Shown here piece by piece: positions 48,532-57,727 of a DNA stretch of 64,000 nucleotides. The position numbers were made by a program, and so were the translations under genes. The notes below the pieces were generated by a model. It had not been told where the DNA came from. It ran no database searches and worked only from the letters and a program-made list of their open reading frames with translations. This DNA is from Staphylococcus sp. Marseille-Q5304. GTDB taxonomy: Bacteria; Bacillota; Bacilli; Staphylococcales; Staphylococcaceae. Positions within the stretch are counted from its first letter, which is position 1, and each line of letters begins with the position of its first letter. Where the stretch lies: the NCBI RefSeq assembly GCF_943737015.1, contig NZ_CALSFP010000001.1, positions 310,001-374,000 of the forward strand, written 5' to 3'.

Positions 48532-49202
48532 AATTGGTGATAGTTACTAATTGTAATATCTTGGGTTTTTATCGTTTTTTCGAAAGAATAAGCGATATCT
48601 TGAATAGCAGTAATTGGAATTTCATTAGTAGTACCTAAACCAATTTCAAAGATAACAGCTTTCCAAATACCGTCTTTACAAAGTAATCCTATAAATATAA
48701 TGTTTTCCGTATATGTTTGATTGTCTTGTTGGTACTCGACAGACATCACATTTCTCTCCGTACAATAAATTAATACATCTGAAAAAATTTCAGGTAAATC
48801 TGGTTGGTGATGGTTGTCGAACTTAATATATCGATCTAACTTTTTTAACGTGCGCCTCATTTTTGTGTATTGAAGGTTAAGGCATTTTTTTATAATTGCT
48901 TGAATTTCTTCTCTGTACGGTAAAGTCGAGTAAGATTGACTTTCATTTAATACTAAAAATAAAGCAGACAACTGACTCTCTGTGAGTTCGATTGAGTAGC
49001 TACTTTGTGTTTCTTGTAATTGATAGCCACCGAGTTTACCATGTTTAGCTAATATCTTTACACCTTGATCTTCTAAATCTTGTATATCTCTTAAAATGGT
49101 GCGTTTGGATACTTTCATATTTTGTGCTAATTCCGTAGCGGTTATCTGTCTATTTTTTTGAATAGCTTGTACGAGTTTATTTTGTCGCTCTCGTTTATTC
49201 AT
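48510..49202 (-). CDS. HTH-type regulator with WYL-like domain
   Basis: The 230-residue protein has an N-terminal HTH_11/DeoR-type helix-turn-helix (TATELAQNMKVSKRTILRDIQDL, about 20-42), a middle helical part, and a C-terminal region with the WYL-like pattern KDGIWKAVIFE. Such proteins are ligand-sensing transcription regulators. GGGAGGTGAC precedes the ATG. It is divergent from the RsaI-like RNA, whose promoter begins about 100 bp away. Its target is unknown. Confidence 0.82.
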   Translation of the reverse strand: MNKRERQNKLVQAIQKNRQITATELAQNMKVSKRTILRDIQDLEDQGVKILAKHGKLGGYQLQETQSSYSIELTESQLSALFLVLNESQSYSTLPYREEIQAIIKKCLNLQYTKMRRTLKKLDRYIKFDNHHQPDLPEIFSDVLIYCTERNVMSVEYQQDNQTYTENIIFIGLLCKDGIWKAVIFEIGLGTTNEIPITAIQDIAYSFEKTIKTQDITISNYHQFLNPTES

Positions 49203-49296
49203 CAGAAAGTCACCTCCCGAATGATTACATATTACATTTAGTATAGCATAAATGCTTTTGTGACGATATTTAGAAAGTTTTTTCTAAATATTTTTT

Positions 49297-49335
49297 AGAA
49301 AACGCTTACATTACGTGAAAATATGTGATACTATA
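49297..49335 (+). promoter_or_regulatory. cre site and promoter of RsaI-like RNA
   Basis: AGAAAACGCTTACA (49297-49310) fits the cre consensus except at the first base. It overlaps the -35 TTACAT (49306-49311); TACTAT (49329-49334) follows after 17 bases. Repression by CcpA in glucose is expected, as known for S. aureus RsaI. Confidence 0.65.
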
Positions 49336-49340
49336 TAGTT

Positions 49341-49497
49341 AGTAACAAGAGGGTTACGAATAGATGACAAAGGGGTAGGCTATTTTAAATAGTTTTGTTT
49401 ACATGTATTCGTACAAGTTACTTATATCAAACATCTTCAATATTTATTACTTACTTTCCTTTCTATTTGCCGGCTAGCTAAGCTAGTCGGTTTTTTT
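49341..49497 (+). ncRNA. rsaI: RsaI (RsaOG)-like small RNA
   Basis: A roughly 155-base transcript is predicted from the promoter at 49306-49334 to a strong terminator (GCCGGCTAGC, loop, GCTAGTCGGTTTTTTT, 49470-49497). It has no convincing ORF, contains a G-rich GGGGTAGG stretch, and has an unpaired C/U-rich stretch (ACTTTCCTTTCT) before the terminator, as in RsaI. Its place just upstream of a suhB-type gene and its cre site also match S. aureus RsaI, a glucose-responsive regulatory RNA. The exact 5' end is uncertain. Confidence 0.75.
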
Positions 49498-49632
49498 GTA
49501 GTTCATTTTATTTTTGGGACGTACTTTTTATAAGTGAATCCTAACATCTATATATGTAAGTTTCATTACATATGATAGAATGAAGGCGATTATTTACATA
49601 GAAAGCTCAAAATAAAAAAATGAGGTGTAGAC

Positions 49633-50427
49633 ATGAAAGTGGAACAATTAAAAGATATAGATAATGCAATAAATAAATGGTTTGCTACGCTCGATGACAT
49701 CATTCCGAAACTCATAGAAGAAATGGTAACGAGCACTAAGAAAAATCGCTTTGATTTAGTTACAAATGTAGACAAAACAATTCAACAAAATTTTGAGCAA
49801 TATTTAGCTGAACATTTCCCAGAACATCAATTGTTTGCTGAAGAAAAATCAAACGCTGACGTTCAACCTAAAGAAGGTCACGTGTGGGTCATGGATCCAA
49901 TTGATGGTACGACGAACCTTGTAAAGCAACAAGATGACTACTGTATCATTTTAGGTTATTTCGTCGATGGGGAACCGATGTTGTCATATATTTATGATTA
50001 TCCTAAAGGTGAGTTATACAAAGCTGTAAAAGATAACGGAGCATATGTTAATAGTGAACCTCTAACGCCTCCTGAAAAGTTAAATCTTGAAGATGCAATT
50101 ATTTCATTCAATGCATTAGTATTGAATGATGCCACACTGCATCAATTATTTGATTCAGCTTTTAGCTTTAGATTTATAGGTTCGTGTGGACTTGATTCAC
50201 TTAGAGTGATCAAAGGACAATTTGGTGCACATATCAATACAAATCCAAAACCATGGGACATTGCGGCTCAATTTTTATTTGCGAAAGAATTAGGATTGAA
50301 AATGACTACGTTAAATAATGAACCATTAGATTTCTCTACAGCTGGACCATTTATTATTAGTAATACAGCATGCCACGAACACATTTTAGAGATTATGAAT
50401 TCAGACGGAGGATATGCTAAATCGTAA
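49633..50427 (+). CDS. Inositol monophosphatase family protein
   Basis: The 264-residue protein has the IMPase metal motifs LFAEEKS (about 75-81), WVMDPIDGTTNLV (about 93-105) and the C-terminal KPWDIAAQFLF. It probably hydrolyses inositol phosphate or another small phosphate ester (SuhB type); staphylococci make little inositol, so the natural substrate is open. AATGAGGTG precedes the ATG. It follows the RsaI-like RNA. Confidence 0.9.
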   Translation: MKVEQLKDIDNAINKWFATLDDIIPKLIEEMVTSTKKNRFDLVTNVDKTIQQNFEQYLAEHFPEHQLFAEEKSNADVQPKEGHVWVMDPIDGTTNLVKQQDDYCIILGYFVDGEPMLSYIYDYPKGELYKAVKDNGAYVNSEPLTPPEKLNLEDAIISFNALVLNDATLHQLFDSAFSFRFIGSCGLDSLRVIKGQFGAHINTNPKPWDIAAQFLFAKELGLKMTTLNNEPLDFSTAGPFIISNTACHEHILEIMNSDGGYAKS

Positions 50428-50525
50428 TTGTACTTCGATACAATAATAGGTCTAAGGTACTATGTTCAATCACTATAATTACTATATAATTATCTTAATT
50501 GAATATAGAATGGAGACCGATAAAA

Positions 50526-51443
50526 TTGAAAAAAATAATATTATGGTTACTAGGTATAGTCTTCATCTTAGTTATTGTTGCAGTGATATATATTGGATAT
50601 AAACTATTTGCAGTAGGTGATGCAATACATCAACCACTCGATAGAGATAAATCGAATTTGCGAGATAAGAAGGTTAACTTGAAAGATGGAGATCCATTTA
50701 CGATTGCTTTATTTGGAGTAGACTCAAATGCTGAACGTAATGCACAAGGCGCTGGGCAAAGAAGTGATACAATTATGGTGCTATCCATTAACCCTAAGAA
50801 AAAAACAACAGAAATGGTAAGTATTCCACGAGACACGCAAGCTAAAATAGTTGGTAAAGGTTCCACAGAAAAGATTAATCATGCATATGCATACGGGGGA
50901 CCTGACATGGCAGTTAAATCACTTGAGAAATTACTAAATGTCCCAATTGATCATTATGCTACGATTGACATGGACGGTATGCAACAAATGATTGATACAG
51001 TGGGTGGCATCGATGTCACAAGTAACGCGACATTCTCATATAAAGGTTACCAGTTTACCCAAGGTGAAAAGTCACATATGGATGGTAAAGAGGCGATGGC
51101 ATTTTTACGAAGTCGTAAAGAGAATGGGGCAGGTGGTGACTTTGGTCGCCAAGCGCGTCAACAACTTGTAATCCAAGGATTAGCAAACAAAATGACAAGC
51201 ACAAGTTCTATCACACATTTCAATGATTTGACGAAACAAATTGAAAAAAACGTGAAGACAGATCTTAAATTAAGTGAATTATATACAGTGCGTAACCATT
51301 ATAAAAACGCCAATAAAAATGTCCATAAACAACTATTAGAAGGTCAAGGTGGTATCCAAAATGATGGTTTATACTATTACGTTCCGAGTGATGATTCGTT
51401 GAGTCAAATTGAATCAGCGATTAATGACAATTTAAACCAATAA
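50526..51443 (+). CDS. lcpC: LytR-CpsA-Psr family protein (LcpC-like)
   Basis: The 305-residue protein has an N-terminal membrane anchor (about 4-26) and an extracellular LCP domain with FGVDSN, RSDTIMVLS, SIPRDTQAKI, HAYAYGG and FLRSRKENGAGGDFGRQARQQ. LCP enzymes attach wall teichoic acid or similar polymers to peptidoglycan. The start is TTG at 50526, directly behind a well-spaced TGGAGA; an in-frame TTG at 50499 lies before that site. Position beside suhB and fdh genes matches S. aureus LcpC. Confidence 0.85.
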   Translation: MKKIILWLLGIVFILVIVAVIYIGYKLFAVGDAIHQPLDRDKSNLRDKKVNLKDGDPFTIALFGVDSNAERNAQGAGQRSDTIMVLSINPKKKTTEMVSIPRDTQAKIVGKGSTEKINHAYAYGGPDMAVKSLEKLLNVPIDHYATIDMDGMQQMIDTVGGIDVTSNATFSYKGYQFTQGEKSHMDGKEAMAFLRSRKENGAGGDFGRQARQQLVIQGLANKMTSTSSITHFNDLTKQIEKNVKTDLKLSELYTVRNHYKNANKNVHKQLLEGQGGIQNDGLYYYVPSDDSLSQIESAINDNLNQ

Positions 51444-51498
51444 AGGCATAAATATAAAATAAATTAATTACTAAAGTCAGGGATATCAATCCTAGTGA

Positions 51499-51547
51499 AA
51501 AGTCGCCTCAAAAGATTAAAACAATCTTTTGGGGCGGTTTTTTTATT
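51499..51547 (+). terminator. Terminator after lcpC
   Basis: CGCCTCAAAAGATT pairs with AATCTTTTGGGGCG and is followed by T8. Its core resembles the terminator at 35.7 kb. The rest of the 300-bp gap before the formate dehydrogenase shows no clear regulatory motif. Confidence 0.9.
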
Positions 51548-51749
51548 ATTGATGAATAAAGAAAATCAAATGGTAGTCAAATGCTTTCTATAAAGAAAAA
51601 GGGGAATAACGTAAAATATCTTAACATTAAATCATTTTAGTTATACAATAAAAATAACATGACTTAAAAGCGTGGGGCTTTTTATAAGTGATGTGGCTGA
51701 CATCGAATTAAGAAGGGCATAAACAATAGAATTCTGAGGGGTTGAACAT

Positions 51750-54704
51750 ATGCAAGAGCATTTAATTGTGTCATTAGACGGTAAAGATTACTTAGTCGAA
51801 CCGGGCACAAATTTATTAGAATTTATTAAATCACAAAATACCTTTGTGCCATCTATTTGTTATAACGAATCGTTAGGCCCAATTCAAACGTGTGACACTT
51901 GTACTGTAGAAGTTGACGGACAAATCACTCGCGCTTGTGGTACAACGATTGATAGACCAATGGTAGTAAATACTACTTCTGATAACGTACAATCTAGCCA
52001 AAAAGAAGCTTTGGACAGAATTTTAGAGAAACATATGTTGTATTGCACAGTATGTGATTACAATAATGGAGATTGTGAAATTCATAATACGATGGATCAA
52101 TGGGGTCTTGAGCACCAAACATATGAATATAAAGAAAAACCATACGAAAAAGATTATGGACCTTTCTATCGCTATGATCCAAATCAATGTATCCTTTGTG
52201 GACGTTGTGTGGAAGTGTGTCAAGACGTTCAAGTCAATGAGACACTAACAATTGACTGGGAACGTCAAGAACCACGCGTCATTTGGGATAATGATACTTC
52301 TATTAACGATTCATCATGTGTAGGATGTGGGCAATGTGCAACAGTTTGTCCATGTAATGCAATGATGGAAGTGAATATGGAAGGAAATGCGGGTTACATG
52401 ACAGACTTAGAGCCAGGATCATTAGCTGCAATGATTGATCTTACTAAAAAAGCAGAACCTGGTTACGGTCCGTTATTTGCAGTTTCTGATTCAGAAGCAT
52501 CTATGCGTGAAGAACGAATTGAAAAAACAAAAACGGTATGTACATACTGTGGTGTAGGTTGCTCATTCGATGTTTGGACAAAAGACAGAGAGGTATTAAA
52601 AGTTCAGCCACAACATGAATCACCAGCTAATAAAATTGCTTCTTGTGTAAAAGGTAAATTCGGATGGGATTACATTGACTCAGACGAACGATTAACAAAA
52701 CCACTTGTTCGTAAAGGTGACCAATTTGAAGAAGTAGAATGGGATGAGGCGTTACAAGTCATCGCTGATAACTTTAAAGAAGTGAAATCGAAGCTTGGTT
52801 CTGACGGTTTAGCCTTTATTTCTTCTTCAAAAGCAACAAATGAAGAATCATATTTAATGCAGAAATTGGCACGTCAAGTCATTGGTACTAATAATGTAGA
52901 TAACTGTTCACGTTATTGCCAAGCTCCAGCAACTAAAGGTTTATTTAGAACTGTTGGTCACGGTGGGGACTCAGGATCCATCGATGATTTAGAAATTGCT
53001 GATATGGTGGTACTTGTTGGTACAAATACTGCAGAAGCACATCCAGTAATTGCATCACGCATAAAACGCGGACATAAACTATATAATAACACTTTAAATG
53101 TGTTTGATATTCGTAAGCATGAAATGGCAGACCGTGCTGATAACTTCTATCAACCGAAACCAGGTACAGACCTTGTTTGGTTATCAGCGGTTACGAAATA
53201 TATCATCGACAACAACTTACATGATCAAGCATTCATAGAAGAATGGGCGAACGACTTTGACGCTTACTACGAATCATTAGCTCCGTTTACGATGGACTTT
53301 GCTGAAGAAACAACAGGTATCGCTAAAGATGACTTAATAGATTTTGCGCAACAAATGGTTAAAGCAGAGACAGTTTCTATTTGTTGGGCGATGGGTGTCA
53401 CACAACAAGATATCGGTAGTGATACGTCAACAGCTATCTCAAACTTATTGTTAGCTACTGGTAATTACAGAAAGCCTGGTACAGGTGCATATCCATTACG
53501 TGGACATAATAATGTTCAAGGATGTAGTGATATGGGAAGCATGCCAGATAAATTCCCTGGTTACCAAGGTGTAGCTGATGATGAAGTTAGAGCGAAATTT
53601 GAACAGGAGTACGGTGAACAATTACCAGCAGAACCTGGTAAAGATAACCATCAGATGATGGAAGGTATTCATAACGGAGAAATTGACTCATTATATTTAT
53701 ATGGTGAAGATACTGGCATTGTTGATTCAAATATTAACTTTGTGCAGTCTGCTTTAGAAAAGGTAGGATTCTTAGTTGTACAAGATGAATTCTTCACATT
53801 CACTGCTACATTTGCAGATGTTGTACTTCCTGCCAGTCCATCATTAGAAAAAACAGGTACATTTACGAACACTGAACGTCGTATTCAAAGACTTTATAAA
53901 GCGTTAGAACCTAAAGGTGATTCCAAACCAGACTGGGAAATCATTCAATTGGTTGCGCAATATCTAGGATATGATTGGAACTATACGCATCCTAGCGAAA
54001 TTATGGACGAAGTCGCTCGTGTCACTCCGCTTTATTCAGGTGTAAATTATGACCGTTTAGAAGGATATAACAGTTTACAATGGCCTGTGCATGAAGATGG
54101 TACAGACGAACCATTACTCTATCTTGAAGGGTTCAACTTCGATGATGGAAAAGCAAAATTCTATCCATTAACGTTTGATAACTTCTACAAGGTCAACGAA
54201 ACATACGATTTACATGTGAACAATGGTCGTTTATTAGAACATTTCCACGAAGGTAATATGACGTATAAAGTTCCTGGTTTAGAATATAAGATGCCACACC
54301 CATTCGTTGAGGTGTCGCCTGAATTAGCAAAAGAACGTGATATTCATGAAGGTGCGGAAGTTAAACTCATTTCAGATACAGGTGAAGCGATATTGATTGC
54401 TACTGTTACAGATCGTGTAAAAGGCAAAGAAATATACATTCCATTAAATAACAACGCTATGGTACACGGTGATCATGGTGCGATTAATAAATTAACGAAT
54501 AGTGACGTAGATAAAGATACTGACACACCATCATATAAAGCTACAAGCTGTCGCATGGAAGTGAAGACACGTCGAGGTAAATCACCGTTGAACCCGACAA
54601 ACTTCCGTGTCAATAAACAACGTATGCCACAACATAGTGTGCGCGTTGAAGATAAATGGAAACGTGATGACTACGTATTCCCAGGAAGTCAGGTGGATCA
54701 ATAA
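51750..54704 (+). CDS. Formate dehydrogenase catalytic subunit (ForC/FdhA type)
   Basis: The 984-residue protein has an N-terminal 2Fe-2S domain (Cys37, 48, 51, 63), a His-Cys3 cluster region (His95, Cys99, 102, 109), two 4Fe-4S motifs (Cys147-157 and 190-200), then the molybdopterin catalytic domain whose 4Fe-4S uses Cys264, 267, 271 and 299. The active-site stretch reads NCSRYCQAP: the ligand is Cys390, not selenocysteine, and the next residue is Gln391, where classical enzymes have a catalytic histidine. With the DUF1641 gene it forms a ForCE-type enzyme, thought to pass electrons to menaquinone. GAGGGG precedes the ATG. Confidence 0.92.
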   Translation: MQEHLIVSLDGKDYLVEPGTNLLEFIKSQNTFVPSICYNESLGPIQTCDTCTVEVDGQITRACGTTIDRPMVVNTTSDNVQSSQKEALDRILEKHMLYCTVCDYNNGDCEIHNTMDQWGLEHQTYEYKEKPYEKDYGPFYRYDPNQCILCGRCVEVCQDVQVNETLTIDWERQEPRVIWDNDTSINDSSCVGCGQCATVCPCNAMMEVNMEGNAGYMTDLEPGSLAAMIDLTKKAEPGYGPLFAVSDSEASMREERIEKTKTVCTYCGVGCSFDVWTKDREVLKVQPQHESPANKIASCVKGKFGWDYIDSDERLTKPLVRKGDQFEEVEWDEALQVIADNFKEVKSKLGSDGLAFISSSKATNEESYLMQKLARQVIGTNNVDNCSRYCQAPATKGLFRTVGHGGDSGSIDDLEIADMVVLVGTNTAEAHPVIASRIKRGHKLYNNTLNVFDIRKHEMADRADNFYQPKPGTDLVWLSAVTKYIIDNNLHDQAFIEEWANDFDAYYESLAPFTMDFAEETTGIAKDDLIDFAQQMVKAETVSICWAMGVTQQDIGSDTSTAISNLLLATGNYRKPGTGAYPLRGHNNVQGCSDMGSMPDKFPGYQGVADDEVRAKFEQEYGEQLPAEPGKDNHQMMEGIHNGEIDSLYLYGEDTGIVDSNINFVQSALEKVGFLVVQDEFFTFTATFADVVLPASPSLEKTGTFTNTERRIQRLYKALEPKGDSKPDWEIIQLVAQYLGYDWNYTHPSEIMDEVARVTPLYSGVNYDRLEGYNSLQWPVHEDGTDEPLLYLEGFNFDDGKAKFYPLTFDNFYKVNETYDLHVNNGRLLEHFHEGNMTYKVPGLEYKMPHPFVEVSPELAKERDIHEGAEVKLISDTGEAILIATVTDRVKGKEIYIPLNNNAMVHGDHGAINKLTNSDVDKDTDTPSYKATSCRMEVKTRRGKSPLNPTNFRVNKQRMPQHSVRVEDKWKRDDYVFPGSQVDQ

Positions 54705-55168
54705 TGGCTGAAAGAATAACTAAGATTAAAAAACAAGAAAAAACTGAAGCGGAAATTAAGCAAGAATCTTTAGCGGAAGTAACTGATGCAATTGCTGAAA
54801 ATAAAGATAGTATACTAAAAGCGATTAACTTAATTAGCACATTAGATGACGCAAAAATATTAGACGCTTTAACAGGTGCAGTTAATAGTAGAGGCGTTAT
54901 TGCGAATAAGTTCTCTGTAGAATTAAATAAAGAACAATATACAGGACTAATTTCTAACATGGCTTCACTCGTATTCTTATTAGGAGATTTAGATGTAGAC
55001 GATTTATCTGAACTGTTGAACAAAGTAAACAAAGGTCTTCACGTAGCCAATCAAGCAAATCCTAACCAAAAGACTTCTATGACCGGATTGATGCGTATCC
55101 TTAAAGATGATGAAATGAATCGTAGTTTAACTTATATGTTGAATATGTTAAAAGGCATGTCTAGATAA
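54704..55168 (+). CDS. DUF1641 subunit of formate dehydrogenase (ForE type)
   Basis: The 154-residue protein has a charged N-terminal helix and the DUF1641 pattern NLISTLDDAKILDALTGAVNSRG, with later LDVDDLSELLNKVNKGLHVAN. It has no strong transmembrane segment. The ATG overlaps the stop of the catalytic gene (TAATG), so the two are translationally coupled. DUF1641 proteins serve as the partner of ForC-type formate dehydrogenases and link the enzyme to the membrane quinone pool. A terminator follows. Confidence 0.88.
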   Translation: MAERITKIKKQEKTEAEIKQESLAEVTDAIAENKDSILKAINLISTLDDAKILDALTGAVNSRGVIANKFSVELNKEQYTGLISNMASLVFLLGDLDVDDLSELLNKVNKGLHVANQANPNQKTSMTGLMRILKDDEMNRSLTYMLNMLKGMSR

Positions 55169-55187
55169 TTGAATACTAAATACTTAA

Positions 55188-55236
55188 AAGAGCAAGATGA
55201 TGAAATCTTTCTAGATTTCCGTCTTGCTCTTCTTTG
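55188..55236 (+). terminator. Terminator of formate dehydrogenase genes
   Basis: AAGAGCAAGATGATGAAATC pairs with GATTTCCGTCTTGCTCTT and is followed by CTTTG. Confidence 0.8.
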
Positions 55237-55379
55237 TTTAGGTACATCGATTATTATTTTTAATAAAGCGTCTGGTAGGTTTTCTTTAATTTAGAAATGA
55301 TATATTGCATTATTTAGAAATATGATACAATTTCAATGATAAGTAACATATTTTCAAAGCAGTAAGGAGAGGAAACGCT

Positions 55380-55625
55380 ATTAACCCGAACATGATAAAA
55401 ATAATGGCAATCATTTCTAATGTTTTTCTCGTTATCGGTATTATTTTCTTGGTAATGATGAACATCCCGATGGCCATCACAATGTTTGTATTATCATTAG
55501 CAATCAGTTTAACAATTTTCAATACATTATTTAGAGATAGAAAAGGTATGAAGATTGCGATTAATGTTTCATTTATCATCGTCATGTTAGCAATTATCTT
55601 TGCATACCTCGTCTTAACGAAATAA
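55380..55625 (+). CDS. Small membrane protein, probable ATT start
   Basis: This protein of about 81 residues has three hydrophobic segments (about 7-25, 27-45 and 60-79 of the full length), joined by a charged loop FRDRKGMK. The only good ribosome binding site, AAGGAGAGG (55364-55372), is 7 bases from an in-frame ATT at 55380, while the first ATG (55392) is 19 bases away. ATT initiation, giving a protein that starts (M)NPNMIKIMAI, is therefore likely. I do not know the family. The glucosaminidase gene follows 32 bp later. Confidence 0.7.
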   Translation: MNPNMIKIMAIISNVFLVIGIIFLVMMNIPMAITMFVLSLAISLTIFNTLFRDRKGMKIAINVSFIIVMLAIIFAYLVLTK

Positions 55626-55657
55626 CAAATCAAACAAGTTAAGGGGTTTTAATTCAT

Positions 55658-56434
55658 ATGAATGAAATCACAAAGCGCAAATTAACACTGACGTTTTTGG
55701 CAATCATCATACTAACATTTGTAGTTTTACTGATTATAAATGAAACGAACTTGTTTAATAAACAACAAACACATTCATTTGAAGATGCGGCGAACCGACA
55801 AGTTAGTAAAGGTACTTTAAATGTTAAAGAAAAAGACGGTCGTTTTGTTAATGCTTCAAAATCTGAAGTGAAAAAAGCCATGACGGTTAACAGTGATGAA
55901 GATAATTTAAATCATATGGATGTTTCTGAAAAGGTTTCTATTTCTGAATCAGAACTCAATGATATATTAAAAGATAAAGGTATTCTAAAAAATAAAGCTA
56001 AAACATTTCTTAAAGCACAAGATAAATACGAAGTGAATGTTATTTATCTTGTCAGTCATGCTTTAGTTGAAACAGGGAATGGTAAATCACAATTAGCACA
56101 AGGCCTCAAGAATGGCAAGAAAAAATACTATAACTTTTACGGTATTGGCGCTTTTGATAAAAATGCAGTGAAAACAGGTAGTAGTTATGCTAAGAAACAG
56201 CAGTGGGACTCACCTGAAAAGGCTATTATGGGCGGTGCAAAGTTTGTAAGAAAACATTATTTTGATAATTACCAATTATCACTTTATCAGATGCGTTGGA
56301 ACCCTAAATCACCTGGCAAACATCAATATGCGAGTGACATCAATTGGGATCGACGCATTGCACATTTTATGAAACATTATTATAAGCAATTAGGTATTAA
56401 AAAAGATCACGTGAATAAAGATTATTATTTATAA
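55658..56434 (+). CDS. Membrane-anchored glucosaminidase (SagA-like)
   Basis: The 258-residue protein has an N-terminal membrane segment (about 9-27) and a C-terminal glucosaminidase domain (GH73 type), including the catalytic glutamate in VSHALVETGNGKSQLAQG and the YYNFYGIGAFD stretch. It cuts glycan strands of peptidoglycan, shortening or releasing new chains. Size and position match the staphylococcal Sag-type enzymes, but which one is not certain. AAGGGG precedes the ATG. It is probably co-transcribed with the small membrane protein upstream. Confidence 0.88.
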   Translation: MNEITKRKLTLTFLAIIILTFVVLLIINETNLFNKQQTHSFEDAANRQVSKGTLNVKEKDGRFVNASKSEVKKAMTVNSDEDNLNHMDVSEKVSISESELNDILKDKGILKNKAKTFLKAQDKYEVNVIYLVSHALVETGNGKSQLAQGLKNGKKKYYNFYGIGAFDKNAVKTGSSYAKKQQWDSPEKAIMGGAKFVRKHYFDNYQLSLYQMRWNPKSPGKHQYASDINWDRRIAHFMKHYYKQLGIKKDHVNKDYYL

Positions 56435-56438
56435 CTTT

Positions 56439-56481
56439 AAAAGATAACAGAGTGTTTTTTAGCATATTTGTTATCTTTTTA
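56439..56481 (+). terminator. Terminator after glucosaminidase gene
   Basis: AAAAGATAACA and TGTTATCTTTTT form a stem after the stop. Confidence 0.75.
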
Positions 56482-56545
56482 GTTTGAAAAGTTATATTAT
56501 TAAAGATAAGTGAAATACGAAATGTAGGATTTGGAGTGAATTTAA

Positions 56546-57670
56546 ATGAAGATTGCGATAGTCGGCGCAGGAATAGGTGGACTTACGGCAGCAGCACTAC
56601 TAATTGAACAAGGCCATGAGGTCAAAGTATTCGAAAAAAATAATAAGGTTTCAGAAGTTGGCGCAGGTATTGGAATAGGTGGCAATGTTATTAACAAATT
56701 AAATAATCATGACCTCGCAAAAGGATTGAAAAATATTGGGCAAATCATCGATACGTTACAAGTACGTGATGAAAAAGGAAAAATATTGTCAGCTGTTAAA
56801 CTTAAAGATAAAACAGTCAACCTTACGATGTTACGACAAGATCTTATCGAGACGATTCAATCGTATGTTCCAAGTTCAAATATTTATTTAAATCATCGCA
56901 TTAATAAGTTAGAAAATAGCCCACTAAAAGTGACGTTACATTTTGAAGAACAACAATCAGAGGCATTTGATCTTTGTATTGGTGCAGATGGCATTCACTC
57001 TATAGCGAGAGAAACATTGTATCCAGAAAGCAAAGCAGAATATCAAGGTTATACTGTTTTCAGAGGTTTGGTTGAGGAGGCGCATTTAGAAGATAATAAT
57101 GTAGCTAAAGAATACTGGACCTCTAAAGGAAGAGTAGGGATAGTACCACTATTAAATAATCAAGTGTATTGGTTTATTTCGATAAATGCTAAAGCTGATG
57201 ATAAAACGCTTAAAGGATTTGGTAAACCTCATTTACAAGCACGTTTTAACCACTTCCCAAATGAAGTGAGACAAATATTAGATAAACAAAGTGAAACAGA
57301 TATTTTGTTACATGATATTTACGATATCAAACCATTGAAGTCTTTTGTTGATCAACGTGTTGTATTACTTGGAGATGCAGCACATGCGACGACACCAAAT
57401 ATGGGTCAAGGTGCAGGCCAAGCAATGGAAGATGCTGTTGTGTTAGCGAATTGTCTAGCTACTTATAACTTTGAAGAAGCTTTACAACGTTATGATAACT
57501 TACGCGTAAAGCACACGAAAAAGGTAATTACTAAGTCTCGTTCAATTGGTAAAATAGCACAACTTCAAAACCGTTTAATCGTTGCGATTCGTAATAAATT
57601 TATTCAATTGATGCCAAATTCTATGATAGGAAAACAGACGCATTTCTTATATAAGACAAAATCTAAATAA
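56546..57670 (+). CDS. FAD-dependent monooxygenase
   Basis: The 374-residue protein has the FAD dinucleotide loop GAGIGGLTAAALL (about 7-19), the DG motif in CIGADGIHSIARE and the GD motif in VVLLGDAAHATTPNMGQGAGQAMEDA, all typical of group A flavin hydroxylases such as salicylate hydroxylase and UbiH. The substrate is not known. TTGGAGTG precedes the ATG. It stands alone, convergent with the 2-hydroxyacid dehydrogenase. Confidence 0.88.
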   Translation: MKIAIVGAGIGGLTAAALLIEQGHEVKVFEKNNKVSEVGAGIGIGGNVINKLNNHDLAKGLKNIGQIIDTLQVRDEKGKILSAVKLKDKTVNLTMLRQDLIETIQSYVPSSNIYLNHRINKLENSPLKVTLHFEEQQSEAFDLCIGADGIHSIARETLYPESKAEYQGYTVFRGLVEEAHLEDNNVAKEYWTSKGRVGIVPLLNNQVYWFISINAKADDKTLKGFGKPHLQARFNHFPNEVRQILDKQSETDILLHDIYDIKPLKSFVDQRVVLLGDAAHATTPNMGQGAGQAMEDAVVLANCLATYNFEEALQRYDNLRVKHTKKVITKSRSIGKIAQLQNRLIVAIRNKFIQLMPNSMIGKQTHFLYKTKSK

Positions 57671-57675
57671 TGAAT

Positions 57676-57724
57676 AAAAAAGAGCAGGACTAGAAAATAA
57701 GATTTTCCGTCCCGCTCTTTTTAT
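57676..57724. terminator. Bidirectional terminator, repeat-like
   Basis: AAAAAGAGCAGGAC pairs with GTCCCGCTCTTTTT, with an inner GAAAAT/ATTTTC stem. Read on the minus strand, GAGCGGGACGGAAAATC recalls the GGGACAGAAATC unit of the dispersed repeats. Confidence 0.85.
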
Positions 57725-57727
57725 TTG

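Noticed and set aside
54610..55032. Minus-strand frame of 140 codons across the DUF1641 gene
   Set aside because: It is a mirror of a well-supported coding frame and has no start signals or recognisable features.
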